Below are positions 26,951 to 39,000 of a DNA stretch of 64,000 nucleotides, piece by piece. A program made the position numbers and the translations under genes. The stretch spans positions 151,168-215,167 of the forward strand of contig JAEUHI010000046.1 in the NCBI GenBank assembly GCA_016795385.1, given 5' to 3'. Positions within the stretch are counted from its first letter, which is position 1. Each line of letters begins with the position of its first letter. The notes under the pieces were generated by a model. It was not told the origin of the DNA, did not search any database, and saw only the letters and a list, made by a program, of their open reading frames with translations. This DNA comes from Verrucomicrobiales bacterium (GTDB lineage: Bacteria > Verrucomicrobiota > Verrucomicrobiia > Verrucomicrobiales > DEV007).

Positions 26951-28705
26951 ATGTCCGCTCGACGACACAGCATGAATCGCAGACTCGCCGGCATCCTCGT
27001 TCCGGTTTTTTCCATCCGTGGCGAACACGATCTCGGCATCGGGGACGTGAGTTCACTCCGGGATTTCGTCCATTTCGCGGCCGAAACCGGCTTCGGATTC
27101 GTTCAGCTTCTCCCGATCAATGAGACCGGTCCGGACAATAGCCCTTACAACGCGATCAGCTCGGTGGCGATCGAGCCGATGACGCTCGATTGCACGACAG
27201 GCGGGCTGAAAGATCTCACCGCGGAAGACTTCGCGGAGGTGACGGCGGCTCATGACCTGGCGGCGCTGAATGCGGGAAATGTGGTCTACGCCGAGGTGCG
27301 GGTGCTGAAACATGCGCTGCTGAAAAGGGCCTTCAACTCGTTCTGTGAAAAGGTGTTGGGTCGGGTTGATACGCGGGCCGCGGATTTCGAATCTTTCTGC
27401 CAGCGCGAGGCCGCTTGGCTGAACGACTACTGCCTGTTCCGGCTTCTCATGGACCGGGAAGGCGGAAGCCAGGTCTGGCAATTATGGCGTGAGGAGTATC
27501 AAGACAAAGCCAAAGCTCTGGCCGCCATCGTCGAAGAAGCCAAGGTGCGGCCCGATGAGATCGATCGGGAGCTGCGCTACTACGCTTACGTCCAGTGGAT
27601 CGCTTTCTCCCAGTGGACCGAGGTCCAGGCCTACGCATCCTCGAAGGGGGTCACCTTGATGGGGGATATTCCTTTTGGAGTCAGCCTCTACAGCGTCGAT
27701 GTCTGGGCCGAACTCGACATCTTCGACCTCGACTGGTATGGCGGGGCTCCGCCGGAGCAGCTCTTCAAGGACGACGAATTCGTCCAAAAATGGGGCCAGA
27801 ACTGGGGCATCCCCCTGTATCGCTGGGACGTCCTCGAACAACGGGATTTCGACTGGTGGAGACGTCGCATCGCCAAAACGACCGAGATTTTTGGCATGTT
27901 CCGCGTCGACCATGCCCTTGGTTTTTATCGGATTTACTCATTCCCATGGAATCCCGTGAGAAATGCGGAATTTCTTCCACTTTCCCATGACGAGGCGGCG
28001 AGCCGTTGTGGCGGCAGGCTGCCCGGATTTCGGCCTCGCCCCGATCACAACGAGGAGGCGAAGCGGGCCAACCGTGCCGAAGGGGAGAAATACCTGCGCA
28101 TGATCCTCGAAGCGGCTGATGGGGCGGAGGTGATCGCGGAAGACCTCGGCACCGTGCCGGATTATGTGCGTCCCTCGCTCTCTGAACTCGGCATCGCCGG
28201 AATGAAGGTGCCGCAGTGGGAATTCACGGACGGTCGGGTCAGTTCGGGGCTCCATTATCCCGCGCTTTCTTTTGCCACCTATGCGTCCCACGACCACGCC
28301 CCGATGAGGGGGCAATGGGAGCAGCAACGCCAGCGGATGTTGGAGTCCGACCATGGTGGCCATGATTACTGGGAAGCACGGAATTTTCTGGAAACACTCT
28401 GTGCCTTTGCCGGGATCGAACGACCAGATGGCGAGATCCCGGAGTATTCGGCGGAGATCTGGACGAAGCTCTTCCGCGAGCTCTCGATGTCGAATTCGGA
28501 CCGGGTCGCGGTGCTGATCAACGAACTTCTCCTCGATACCGAGCGCATCAATGTGCCGGGAGTGATGGGAGGGGCGAACTGGAGCTACCGGGTGCCGGTT
28601 TCGGCGAAGGAATTGACGACCGGGAAGGACTACTGGGAGTTGCGTGAGAGTCTGAAAAATCTCTTGAACGAAACCGGACGTTCGCGAAGGGTCCACGGCG
28701 TGTGA
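26951..28705 (+). CDS. malQ: 4-alpha-glucanotransferase (amylomaltase, GH77)
   Basis: The protein has 584 residues. It transfers glucan segments between maltodextrins in glycogen or maltose metabolism in the cytoplasm. GH77 motifs are GILVPVFSIRGEHDLGIGD, VQLLPINETGPDNSPYNAISS, LMGDIPFGVSLYSVDVWA, MFRVDHALGFYRIYSFPWNP with the nucleophile aspartate, VIAEDLGTVPDYVR with the acid/base glutamate, and YASHDHAPM. Length lies between the short Thermus type (about 500) and the long E. coli type (about 690). An alternative ATG at 26972 would remove seven residues. No glycogen or maltose genes are adjacent. Confidence 0.92.
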   Translation: MSARRHSMNRRLAGILVPVFSIRGEHDLGIGDVSSLRDFVHFAAETGFGFVQLLPINETGPDNSPYNAISSVAIEPMTLDCTTGGLKDLTAEDFAEVTAAHDLAALNAGNVVYAEVRVLKHALLKRAFNSFCEKVLGRVDTRAADFESFCQREAAWLNDYCLFRLLMDREGGSQVWQLWREEYQDKAKALAAIVEEAKVRPDEIDRELRYYAYVQWIAFSQWTEVQAYASSKGVTLMGDIPFGVSLYSVDVWAELDIFDLDWYGGAPPEQLFKDDEFVQKWGQNWGIPLYRWDVLEQRDFDWWRRRIAKTTEIFGMFRVDHALGFYRIYSFPWNPVRNAEFLPLSHDEAASRCGGRLPGFRPRPDHNEEAKRANRAEGEKYLRMILEAADGAEVIAEDLGTVPDYVRPSLSELGIAGMKVPQWEFTDGRVSSGLHYPALSFATYASHDHAPMRGQWEQQRQRMLESDHGGHDYWEARNFLETLCAFAGIERPDGEIPEYSAEIWTKLFRELSMSNSDRVAVLINELLLDTERINVPGVMGGANWSYRVPVSAKELTTGKDYWELRESLKNLLNETGRSRRVHGV

Positions 28706-28735
28706 GTCGGCCGGGTGAGGAGCGCTGGGGCCGAC
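28706..28735. other. Hairpin after malQ
   Basis: GTCGGCC at 28706-28712 and GGCCGAC at 28729-28735 form a seven-base stem with a 16-base loop immediately after the malQ stop. No T tract follows, so a rho-independent terminator is not supported. It may stabilise the mRNA 3' end. Confidence 0.35.
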
Positions 28736-28794
28736 CGTCGACGTCACGGAGTTGACGTTCATATTTTCCATAACCCCACCTTGTTTCCATCACC

Positions 28795-29778
28795 ATGAGC
28801 AAACCCATACGAGTCGCAGTGACCGGTGCCGCCGGTCAGATTGGTTATTCTCTCCTTTTCCGCATCGCCAGCGGATCGATGTTTGGTCCCGACCAGCCGG
28901 TCGCACTGAGCTTGATCGAAATCGAGCCCGGTATGAAGGCTCTGGAAGGGGTGGTGATGGAGCTCGATGACTGCGCTTTCCCGCTGCTCACCGAGATCCG
29001 TGCAACTTCGGACCTGAATGTCGGCTTTGACGACGTGAACTGGGCTCTGCTCGTCGGCAGCGTGCCGCGCAAGGCGGGGATGGAGCGCAAGGATCTCCTT
29101 GGTATCAACGGCAAGATTTTCACCGGACAAGGCCAGGCCATCGCGAAAAACGCCGCATCCGACGTGCGCACCCTCGTCGTCGGCAATCCTTGTAACACCA
29201 ACTGTCTCATCGCCATGAACGCCGCTCCAGAGGTGCCGAAGGAGCGTTGGTTCGCGATGACCCGCCTCGACGAAAACCGGGCCAAGTCCCAGCTCGCCCG
29301 CAAGGCCGGCGTCCACGTCAGCGAAGTGACCAACACCGTCATCTGGGGGAACCACTCGGCGACCCAGTATCCCGACTTTTACAACGCCCTCATCGGCGGA
29401 AAACCCGCCACGGAGGTGATTTCCGACCACGAATGGCTCCACGGTGCCTTCATCGAGACGGTGCAGAAGCGCGGTGCCGCCATCATCGAAGCCCGGGGCT
29501 CGTCCTCGGCGGCTTCCGCGGCCAATGCCGTGGTCGATACCGTCCGCAGTCTCACCACTCCGACACCGGCCGGGGACTGGACGAGCGTGGCGGTCTGCTC
29601 GGATGGCTCCTACGAGACCGATGCCGGCCTCATTTCGTCGTTCCCGATCCGCACCGATGGCAAGAACTGGGAAATCATCCAAGGCGTGCCCGTGAATGAT
29701 TTCAGCCGCGGTAAAATTGCCGCAACGGTACAAGAATTGCGTGAGGAAAGGGAGGCGGTGGCCGACCTGCTTCCCTGA
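28795..29778 (+). CDS. mdh: Malate dehydrogenase (NAD-dependent, cytosolic-type)
   Basis: The protein has 327 residues, the standard length. It interconverts malate and oxaloacetate in the TCA cycle. [19 protein letters not shown] is the dinucleotide-binding loop of the MDH type 2 group, [14 protein letters not shown] carries the Asp/Arg substrate pair, and [13 protein letters not shown] contains the catalytic histidine. [13 protein letters not shown] is also family-typical. The ATG has no clear Shine-Dalgarno sequence, and the stretch before it contains TTGACG (28752) without a good -10 box. The PKS-NRPS gene follows after 258 bases. Confidence 0.96.
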   Translation: MSKPIRVAVTGAAGQIGYSLLFRIASGSMFGPDQPVALSLIEIEPGMKALEGVVMELDDCAFPLLTEIRATSDLNVGFDDVNWALLVGSVPRKAGMERKDLLGINGKIFTGQGQAIAKNAASDVRTLVVGNPCNTNCLIAMNAAPEVPKERWFAMTRLDENRAKSQLARKAGVHVSEVTNTVIWGNHSATQYPDFYNALIGGKPATEVISDHEWLHGAFIETVQKRGAAIIEARGSSSAASAANAVVDTVRSLTTPTPAGDWTSVAVCSDGSYETDAGLISSFPIRTDGKNWEIIQGVPVNDFSRGKIAATVQELREEREAVADLLP

Positions 29779-29809
29779 AAAACCGGGCATTACGCAAGGC
29801 TGGACCCTG

Positions 29810-29848
29810 TTGAACGTCGGAGGATACCCTGTTGACTCCGGCGTTCAA
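29810..29848. promoter_or_regulatory. Inverted repeat overlapping the PKS-NRPS promoter (operator candidate)
   Basis: TTGAACGTCGG at 29810-29820 and CCGGCGTTCAA at 29838-29848 are inverted copies with one mismatch in eleven. The -35 box (29832-29837) lies in the loop and the right arm in the promoter spacer, an arrangement typical of a repressor site. Two copies of ACCCTGTTGA overlap the left arm and the loop. A transcribed hairpin behind mdh is the alternative. Confidence 0.45.
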
Positions 29849-29860
29849 AACGTTTAAGAC
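29832..29860 (+). promoter_or_regulatory. Sigma70-like promoter for the PKS-NRPS gene
   Basis: TTGACT at 29832-29837 and TAAGAC at 29855-29860 are separated by exactly 17 bases. Transcription would begin near 29867 and leave a leader of about 170 bases before the ATG at 30037. This is the best promoter match seen between mdh and the synthase gene. Confidence 0.5.
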
Positions 29861-29969
29861 ATGCGTCCCATTCGTCGAAGATTTGACCCAAGATTTGAAC
29901 CGTTTCTGACACCATCTCCGGCCCCTTTTTTGTAGCGAAAGCGCTTAAATTCCTTCCCGTAAACGGCAC

Positions 29970-30013
29970 GTCCGGAGTCCCCCTCACACGGGGTCTTCGG
30001 ACCTGTCCTTTTT
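29970..30013 (+). terminator. Terminator-like hairpin in the PKS-NRPS leader (attenuator candidate)
   Basis: The arms GTCCGGAGTCCCC (29970-29982) and GGGGTCTTCGGAC (29990-30002) pair over 13 positions with one G-T wobble and one mismatch. Six bases later is TTTTT at 30009-30013. It sits only 24 bases before the start codon of the synthase and 191 bases after the mdh stop. It may be a late mdh terminator or a regulated attenuator. GACTCCGG at 29834-29841 is complementary to the left arm. Confidence 0.6.
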
Positions 30014-30036
30014 GATTTTCCTGACAGTTTGCTCCC

Positions 30037-33000
30037 ATGTCCGACTCCACCCAAGCGACTCACGAACCCCTGGCCATCGTTGGTATCGGCTGCCGTCTCC
30101 CCGGTGGCGTCAACGGGCCGGAGTCCTTCTGGCAACTGATGGTGGAGGGGCGTTCGGGGATCGTGCCAGTGCCGGTGGACCGCTGGAACCGCGAGCGATG
30201 GCACCACGAGAATGTGGACATTCCGGGCAAGATGATCACGAAGTGGGGGGGCTTCATCCACGATTTCGACCGTTTCGACTCCCAATTCTTCGGGATTTCG
30301 CCCCGCGAGGCCCTGCGGATGGACCCCCAGCAGCGCTGGCTCCTCGAGGCGGCGTGGGAGTCGCTCGAAGACGCCGGGATCCCTCCGGTCTCGCTCCGCG
30401 GCAGCAACACGGCGGTTTACGTGGGGATCGCGTCGAATGACTACGCCAACGTCGCCCAGAGCGATCCGCGCAACGTCGACGTGCACACGAACTCGGGCAG
30501 CACGCTCTCCATCGCGTCAAACCGGATCTCGTATCTCTTTGATTTCAAGGGGCCTGCGGTCTCCGTGGACACCGCCTGTTCCTCCGCTCTTGTCGCCATC
30601 AACCTCGCCTGCGAAAGCATTTGGGCAGGGGAGGCCTCGATGGCGCTGGCGGGTGGGGTGAATGCCCTGCTCACGCCCGATGCCTCGATCGGCTTCTCAA
30701 AGGCCACGATGCTCTCGCCGTCGGGCCAGTGTTTCGCCTTTGACGATCGCGCCAACGGCTACGTCCGCGGGGAAGGAGCCGGAATTTTCACGATCAAGAA
30801 GCTCGCCGATGCCCAGCGGGACGGCGACCGGGTCTATTGCGTGATCCGCGCCGCGGTGATCAACCAGGATGGCCACACCTCCTCGATGACCGTGCCGGGC
30901 GTGGAAACGCAGGCCAAGATGCTCGAGGATGCCCTCGCGAAATCAGGGATCCAGCCCAAACATGTTCGCTACATGGAAGCCCACGGCACCGGCACGCCGG
31001 TTGGCGATCCGATCGAAACCCGTGCCCTCGGGATGGTGCTCTCCCGCGGGCGCGACGAGGGCGATTATTGCCTCATCGGCTCGGTGAAGACGAATGTCGG
31101 TCACCTTGAGTCGGGCTCGGGCGTCGCCGGTCTCGCGAAGGCGGCTTTGGTGCTGTATCACGACCAGGTCCCCGGGAACCTCAATTTCAAGCGCCCGAAT
31201 CCGAATATTCCCTTCGAGGAATTCAAGCTGAAGGTCGCGACGGAACTCCAGCCGCTGCCGCACCTGGGCGATCTCCCGCCGGTGGTCGGCGTGAACAGCT
31301 TCGGATTCGGGGGGACGAACTCCCACATCCTGCTCGAGGCCCCGCCGAAGCCCGTGGTAAAGGCAAAGGAATCCCTGCCCCTCACGATTTCATCAGGATC
31401 CGCCAAATCCGTCGAGCGCCCGGTGCTGCTGCCACTCTCGGCCCGCACTGACGACGCCCTCCGCGACACCGTGATCCGCTGGCGCCGTTTCCTCCGCGCC
31501 TCCGAGGAGCAACTCGGCGACATCGCCGCCGCCGCCGGAACGAAGCGCGAACACCACGATCACCGCCTCGCCATCGTGGCGAAGGATCGCGAGGATCTCA
31601 TCCACCGCCTCACCGAGTGGCTCGCCGAGGGTGACCGCAGCGGCCAGGTCTTTTCGGGCCGTCCCGTCGCCGAAGCGCATCCGCTCGTCTTCGTCTTCAC
31701 GGGCCAAGGTGCCCAGTGGTGGGCGATGGGGCAGGATCTCATCCAGCGCGAGCCGGTTTTCCGCAAGGTGCTCGAGGAGATCGATTCCTACCTTAAGCCG
31801 CTCGCCGGTTGGTCGCTCATCGAAGAGATGACGCGGGACGAGGCCTCCTCGCAGATCAACCGGACCAACATCGCCCAGCCCGCCATCTTCGGCCTCCAGG
31901 TCGCTTTGGCGGAACTTTGGAAGTCGTGGGGAATCCGTCCCTCGAAGGTCGTCGGTCACTCCGTCGGTGAGGTCGCCGCGGCCTATGTCGCCGGGGCTTA
32001 TTCTTTGGAAGACGCGGTCAAGGTGATCTACCACCGCTCGCGCCTGCAGGACCAGACCGGTGGCAAAGGCCGCATGGTCGCGGTCGGCCTTTCCCAGTCG
32101 GAGGCCCGCAAGGCCATCGCCGGCAAGGAAGACCAGGTGCAGGTGGCGGTGATCAACAGCCCCGGCATGGTCACGTTGGCCGGTGACACCGCACCGCTTG
32201 AGGAAGTGGTCGCCGGACTCGAGGCCCAGGGCAAATTCGTCCGCTGGCTGCGCATCGACTACGCTTTCCATACCCACCAGATGGAGCCGATCCGCGAGGA
32301 ACTTCTCGAGGTGTTGGCCGATATCAAACCGCTGCCCACCAGCATTCCCTATATCTCCACCGTCACCGGCGGGGTCTGCGAAGGTACCAAGCTCGATGCC
32401 CAATACTGGTGGCAGAACGTCCGCGAGGCCGTGCTTTTCGCCCCCGCGATCGCCAGCCTGATCCGGGCCGGGGAAGATTCCTTCCTCGAAGTGGGGCCGC
32501 ACCCCGCGCTCCAAAATCCGATCATGGAGTGTCTTTCGGACCAAAACCGGAAGGGTTTCTATTTCTCCAGCCTCAAGCGCAAGACGGACGAATCCGAGGA
32601 AATGCTCGGCAGTCTTGCCCGCCTCCACCTCCATGGCTACGGGATCGATTGGGATTCCGTGAACCAGGCCACCGGGGTGATCGTGCGCCTGCCCACCTAC
32701 GCCTGGCAGCACGAGCGTTTCTGGCTGGAGTCGGCCGAGGGTCATTACCTCCGCTGCGCCCCGATCGAGCATCCGCTCCTCGGACTGGCCCAGACCGCGC
32801 CGCGCCCGACCTGGCGGTTTGATCTCGATCCCCGCTATTTCACCTGGCTAGACGACCACCGTTTCTGGGACAGCGTCGTCTTCCCGGCCGCGGGATACGG
32901 CGAAATCGGTCTCGCGATCGCCCGCAAGCTTTTCCCGGGGGAAAACTACGCGGTCGAGGATCTCGAGATGAAAAAGGCCCTCTTCGTCACCGAAGAGAAG

Positions 33001-36000
33001 GTGCCGACCGTCGAGGTGGTCTTTGATCCGATCACGAAGGTCTTCCAGATCTTCAGCTCCACCGGCGAATACAAGGATTGGGATCTCAATTCCCAGGGTG
33101 TGCTACGCAAACTCCCGGTTCCGGCGGATGCCTCGGCCGATCTGAATGCGATCAAAGCCGGCCTGCCCCGCCATTTCACCCACGAAGAGTATTACGAGGA
33201 TTACGAGGAGGCCGGCTACCAGTTCCGCCCGCTCTTCCAGCACCTCCAGAATGTCTGGCGCAAGGATGGCGAGGCTCTCGCCGAGATCGTCGCTCCCGAG
33301 GGGCTGAAGGACACGATCCCCGACCACCATTTCCATCCCGCGGTGCTCGACGCCTGTTTCCACACCGTGAAAGGGGGGCAGGTCATTCCCGATGGCGCCC
33401 TCGCCACCGACTACTTCTACCTGCCTGCGGCGATCCGCAGCATCCGTCTCTACACCGACAAGCCGCCACTGCGCCTCTGGGGGCATGCCAAGGTCAACTC
33501 GGACAACGACCGCGAATACATCATCGCCGACATCAAGGTCTATGACGATGGTGGCCGCCTCGTCGCCGAAATCTACGGATTCCGTGCCGACCGGGTCGAG
33601 CAGAGCAAGGCGGACGACCTTGAAAAATGCCTTTACCAGGCGAGCTGGGAACCGCTCCTGCTGAAGGGCACCCGGATCGACGGACCGGCCAAGATTCCGG
33701 CTCCCGCGGAACTGGTGAAGGCCGCGAACGAAGGCCTGCAGGCGCTCTACGACGCCCGCGGTCTCGGGAACCACTACGGCAAGTTCCTGCCCGCGATGGA
33801 GGAGCTTTCCCGGCAGTTCATCGTCAACGCTTATCTCGATCTCGGATGGCAGCCCCGGGTGGGTGATCGCGTCACCGTGGCCGGTCACATGCGCGATCTG
33901 ATGATCGCGGATCACCACCGCAAGCTCGTCTTTGGGCAGCTCACCGCCCTTACCGAAGGTGGTTTCCTGAAATCTGTTGGAGAAGAGGAGTGGGAAGTGA
34001 TCGAGGTCCCGGTGCGCGAGGAGGCCCTCAAGTGGGTCGACCGTCTCGCCAAACAGATGCCGGAATTTGCCTCGGAGGCCGAGCTGCAGCGCCTCGCCGG
34101 GCCGAATCTCGCCGGAGTCCTTTGTGGAGAGAAAGATCCCATCGAAGTGCTCTTCCCTGGCGGTTCCTCGCGGGTGATGGAGCGTTTCTACCGTGAAGGC
34201 GCCGACTTCCCCGTGATCAACGAGCAGATCCGCCTCGCCCTCGCCGCGGCGGTGAAGAATCTCCCCGAGCGCCGCGCCATCCGCGTCCTCGAAGTCGGAG
34301 CCGGCACGGGATCGCTCACCGGGCAGATTCTCACGGTCTTCCCGCCCGATCGCACCGAGTATTTCTTCACGGACAATGGTCCGACCTTCCTCCAGGCGGC
34401 GCAGGATCGCTTTGAGGAGAATTTTCCCTTCGTGGAATACAAGATCTTCGACTGTGAGAAGGATCCGGTGGCCCAGGGTTTCGAACCCCACCATTTCGAT
34501 CTCATCATCGCTTCGAACGTGATCCACGCCACTGCCGACCTCAGCGTGACGATGGGCAATCTCCGGAAGGCCCTCGCTCCCGACGGCATCCTCATGTTCC
34601 TCGAGGTGACCTGGCGCCGTGCCGCCCTCGACAACGTCTTCGGTCTACTGCCCGGTTGGTGGCGTTTCTCCGACAAGGAACTCCGGAAACGTTCCGCGCT
34701 GCTGACCCGGTCGGAGTGGGAGAAATTCCTCACCAGCCTGGATTTCCGCGACGTGACGAGCTTTATCAGTTCGCCGAATGCGAAAGAAGACCAGCAGGCC
34801 TGTCTCGTCGCCCGTGCGCCGGAACCGGTCGAGGTCGTCTCCGATGACGATGCGACGGCAGGCTCCGGTGAATCCGCTGAGGCCGTTGCCGCCGAAACGA
34901 TCCTGATCACCCGCGATCAATCCGGCCTCGCCGAGCGTCTCGCGAAGGCCTTGGCCTCCGATGCGGTCGCGGTCCAGGTGGTCGATGGCACTCTCGCCGC
35001 GATTGATGCGGCACTGGACGAAGTCGCCGCCTCCGGAGGGATCGTGCGCGGTCTCATCCACACGCTCTCGCTGGATCATCCGAAAGCCGACCAGCTCGAC
35101 GAAGCCTCCCTCAATGCGGCCCAGAATACCGGGGTTCGCTTTGCCCACCAGCTTTTCAAATCCATCACCGGCCGCGAATGGACGAAACGTCCCCGCGTCT
35201 TTTTCCTCACCCGCGGCACTCTGCCGGTCTTGCCCGGGGAGTCCCTTCCCGGACTGGCCTCGGCTCCGCTCACGGGTCTCCTCCGCGTCGCGAATAACGA
35301 GCAGCCCGATTTCATCTGGACCCAGATCGATCTCGATCCCGCGGACAACCCGAACGAAATCGAAGACCTCGTCGCCGAGATCTCCCTCGTTGGGAAGGAG
35401 CACGAGATCGCCTTCCGCGGGAACGGTCGTTACGTCCGGCGCGTCCACCGCGTCAAGTCCGACGAGCTGCCTCCGCGCAAGCGCAACGCCGTCGCCAAGG
35501 ACGGATCGATCACGCCCTATCGTCTCCAGATCGACAAACCCGGCATTCTCACGAATCTCTCCCTCAACGAGACGATCCGCCGCGAGCCCGGTGCCGATGA
35601 GATCGAGGTGCTGGTGAAGGCGGGCGGGATCAACTTCCGCGACGTCATGAAGGCCCTCGGGATCTACCCGGGACAGCCGGTTGATCTGAAATGGTTCGGC
35701 GACGACTTCTCCGGCACGGTCATCCGCGTCGGCTCGGCGGTGAAGGATCTCAAACCCGGCGACGACGTCGTCGGCATGGCTCCGTATTGCTTCCGCAGCC
35801 ACGTCACCGTGCACCGGAACATGGTCTTCCGGAAGCCGGAGACGATGAGCCACACCGAGGCGGCGACCCTGCCGACCGTGTTCCTCACCTCGCACTACGC
35901 GATCAACGAGCTTGCCCGCATGGAGAAGGGCGAGAGCATCCTCATCCACGCCGGCACCGGCGGGGTGGGGCAGGCCGCGATCCAGATCGCGAAACACCTC

Positions 36001-39000
36001 GGGCTGACCATTTTCGCGACCGCCGGGAGCAAGGAGAAGCGCCAGCTCCTCACGGACATGGGCGTGGACCACGTCCTCGACTCGCGGACCCTCAAGTTCG
36101 CCGACGACATCATGGAGATCACGAACGGAGAAGGGGTCGATGCCGTCCTCAACTCCCTCGCCGGTGATTTCATTCCGAAGAATTTCTCCGTCCTGAAGAC
36201 CTTCGGCCGCTACATGGAGATCGGCAAGGTCGACGTCTACGGCAATTCCAAGATCGGCCTCGAGCCGCTGCGCAACAACATCAGCTTCTTCGTCATCGAC
36301 CTCGCCCAGCACCTCCAGAGCAAGCCCGCCTACATCGCGCGCATGTTCTCGGATCTCGAGGCGAAGTTCTACGACGGCAGCTACGTGCCGCTGCCGAACC
36401 ACGTTTTCCCCGTCACCGAAGTGGTCGAAGCCTTCCGCTTCATGGCCGCCGGCAAACACATCGGGAAAAACGTGCTCGATTTCGACTTGCCGGAAATTGA
36501 AATCGGCCAGCCGACCGAGGCGGGCCATCGTTTCCGTGGCGACGGCACCTATCTCATCACCGGTGGTGCCGGGGGCTTCGGCCTCGAACTCGCCACTTGG
36601 ATGGCGAAGAATGGCGCCGGCCATTTCGCGCTCATGAGCCGTTCCGGTCCGAACGCGGAATCGCTCGAGAAGATCGAGGCCCTTCGCGCCACCGGTGTCG
36701 AAGTGATCGACGCCCGCGGCGACGTTACCTCGCGTGCCGACCTCGACCGCATCATCGCGGACATCCAGGAAGGCGGCGCGCCGCTCATCGGCGTGATCCA
36801 CGGGGCCATGGTCCTCGATGACGAATTCATCGTCGAACTCGACGAAGCCCGCTTCGACAAGGTCCTTCTCCCGAAGATGCTGGGCGCGTGGAATCTCCAC
36901 GAGGCCACCCTCGGCATTCCGCTCGAGCATTTTATTTCCTTCTCCTCCTTCTCCGCCGTGATCGGTGCGGTGAAGCAGTCGAACTACAATGCGGGGAACG
37001 TCTTCCTCGACCAGCTCTCGCACCACCGACGCGCCCTCGGTCTGCCCGCCTTGACCTTCAACTGGGGCGCCCTGGAAGGCGCCGGCTTCGTCGCCCGCAA
37101 CGAGAAGACGCAGCAGTATCTCGAAATGGTCGGCCTCGGCGCGACCAACATGGACGAGACGCTCTACCTCTTCGGACTTGGCGTGCCGACCGACGCCGTG
37201 CAGCTTGGCACGGCGCGTTGTGACTGGGGAGCCCTCGCGCGCTTCAGTCCCTCGGTGTCGGGCTCGAACATGTTCCTCGATGTCGTGCCGCGCTCGAACT
37301 CGAGCGGTGGCGACTCCATGGCCGCCCGCATTCTCGAAGCTCCCGCCGAGAAACGCCTCGGCATGGTCGAGGATCTCATCGCCGCGCAGGTCGGGGCCGT
37401 TCTCGGCACCGACGCCTCGCGTCTCGACAAGGACACGCCGCTGACGAACCTCGGCCTCGACTCGCTCATGGCGATCGAACTGGTCAACCGCATCGAGGAG
37501 AAACTCGCCATGTCCATGCCCATGGGTTCGGTCCTGAACGGGCCGAACATCCGCGACCTTTCCATTCCCGTGCTCGAGAAACTCATCGAAGCCGGTGGCA
37601 GTGCCGCGGGTCAGGGCGGTGGCTCCGGCATCGATGCTTCCTCGCTCGTGCCCTTCGAGGCGACCGGCGAGATGCCCGAAGTCTTCCCGCTCAGCGAAGG
37701 ACAAAAGGCGCTCTGGTTCCTCAACCGCCTCGCGCCCGACTCGTCGGCCTACAATCTGGTTTTCTCCGGCAAGTTCCGTCCGCTCCTCGACATCGTTGCG
37801 ATGAAGAAGGCCTTCGCCCTTCTTTTCGAGCGGCATCCGCTCATCGACACGACCTTTGTCACCCGCGGCGGCGAGCCCGTGCAGATCGTGCACAAAGGCC
37901 GCACCATCGACTTCCGCGAGCACGATTGCACCGCACTCGACGACGTGCAGCTCAAGGCGCTCATCAGCGAGCACGCGGATCGTCCCTTCAATCTCGAGCG
38001 CGGGCCCGTCGTCCGTCTCGAGCTTTTCCGCACCGCCGACAACGCGCACGTCGCGCTGCTCAGCATGCACCACATCGTCTCCGACGCGTGGTCGATCTCG
38101 GTGATGATCCAGGATCTCATCGAATACTACTTCTCGGCCAAGGCAGGACGTACGCCCAAGGTCGAACCCATCGCCGCGACCTACGCCGACTTCGTAAAGT
38201 GGGAGCAAGCCCACCTCGCGAGCGGGGCAGGGGACAAGATGTTCGAATTCTGGAAGGAACACCTCGCCGGAGCGCCCTCCGCGATCGATCTCCCGACCGA
38301 CCGTCCCCGTCCGCCGGTGCAGACCTTCAACGGAGCCACCTTCGGCTTCCAGTTCGACGCCAGCCTCACCGAGGAAGTCGACGGACTCGCGAAGAAGCAC
38401 GGGGTCACCCTTTTCACGACCCTACTCTCGGCCTACAACCTCCTCATGCACCGCTATTGCCGGCAGGAGGACCTCGTCATCGGTGTGCCGCTCGCGGGAC
38501 GCACCCAGCAGGAACTCCGCAACAGCGTCGGGTATTTCATCAATCCCGTGCCGATCCGCAGCACCCTCGCCGAGGATCTCACCGTCGCCGATTACCTCGC
38601 CGCGAACAGCCGCAGCGTGAACGGCGCCCTCGAGAACCAGCAGTATCCGCTCGCCCGGCTCGTCGACCGCCTTCACACCGTCCGCGACGCGGGTCGTTCG
38701 CCGCTCTTCCAGGTCAGCTTCTCGATGGAGAAGGTGCCCGGCATCGATGAACAGGGCATCGCCGTCTTCCTCATCGGCCAAGGCGGCCACACCTTCCACG
38801 TCGGGGATCTCTCGATGGAGACGGTCGATCTCTCGACCCGTCACTCGCAGTTCGAGATCACCCTCACCCTCGAGGAAGCCGGAGGCCAGCTCTTCGGTTG
38901 CTGGCACTACAACCGCGATCTCTTCGACGAAGCCACCATCGTGGAACTCGGCCGTCTTTACGAGCAGGTCCTCCGCGAAATGTGCCGCGTTCCCGGGGCG

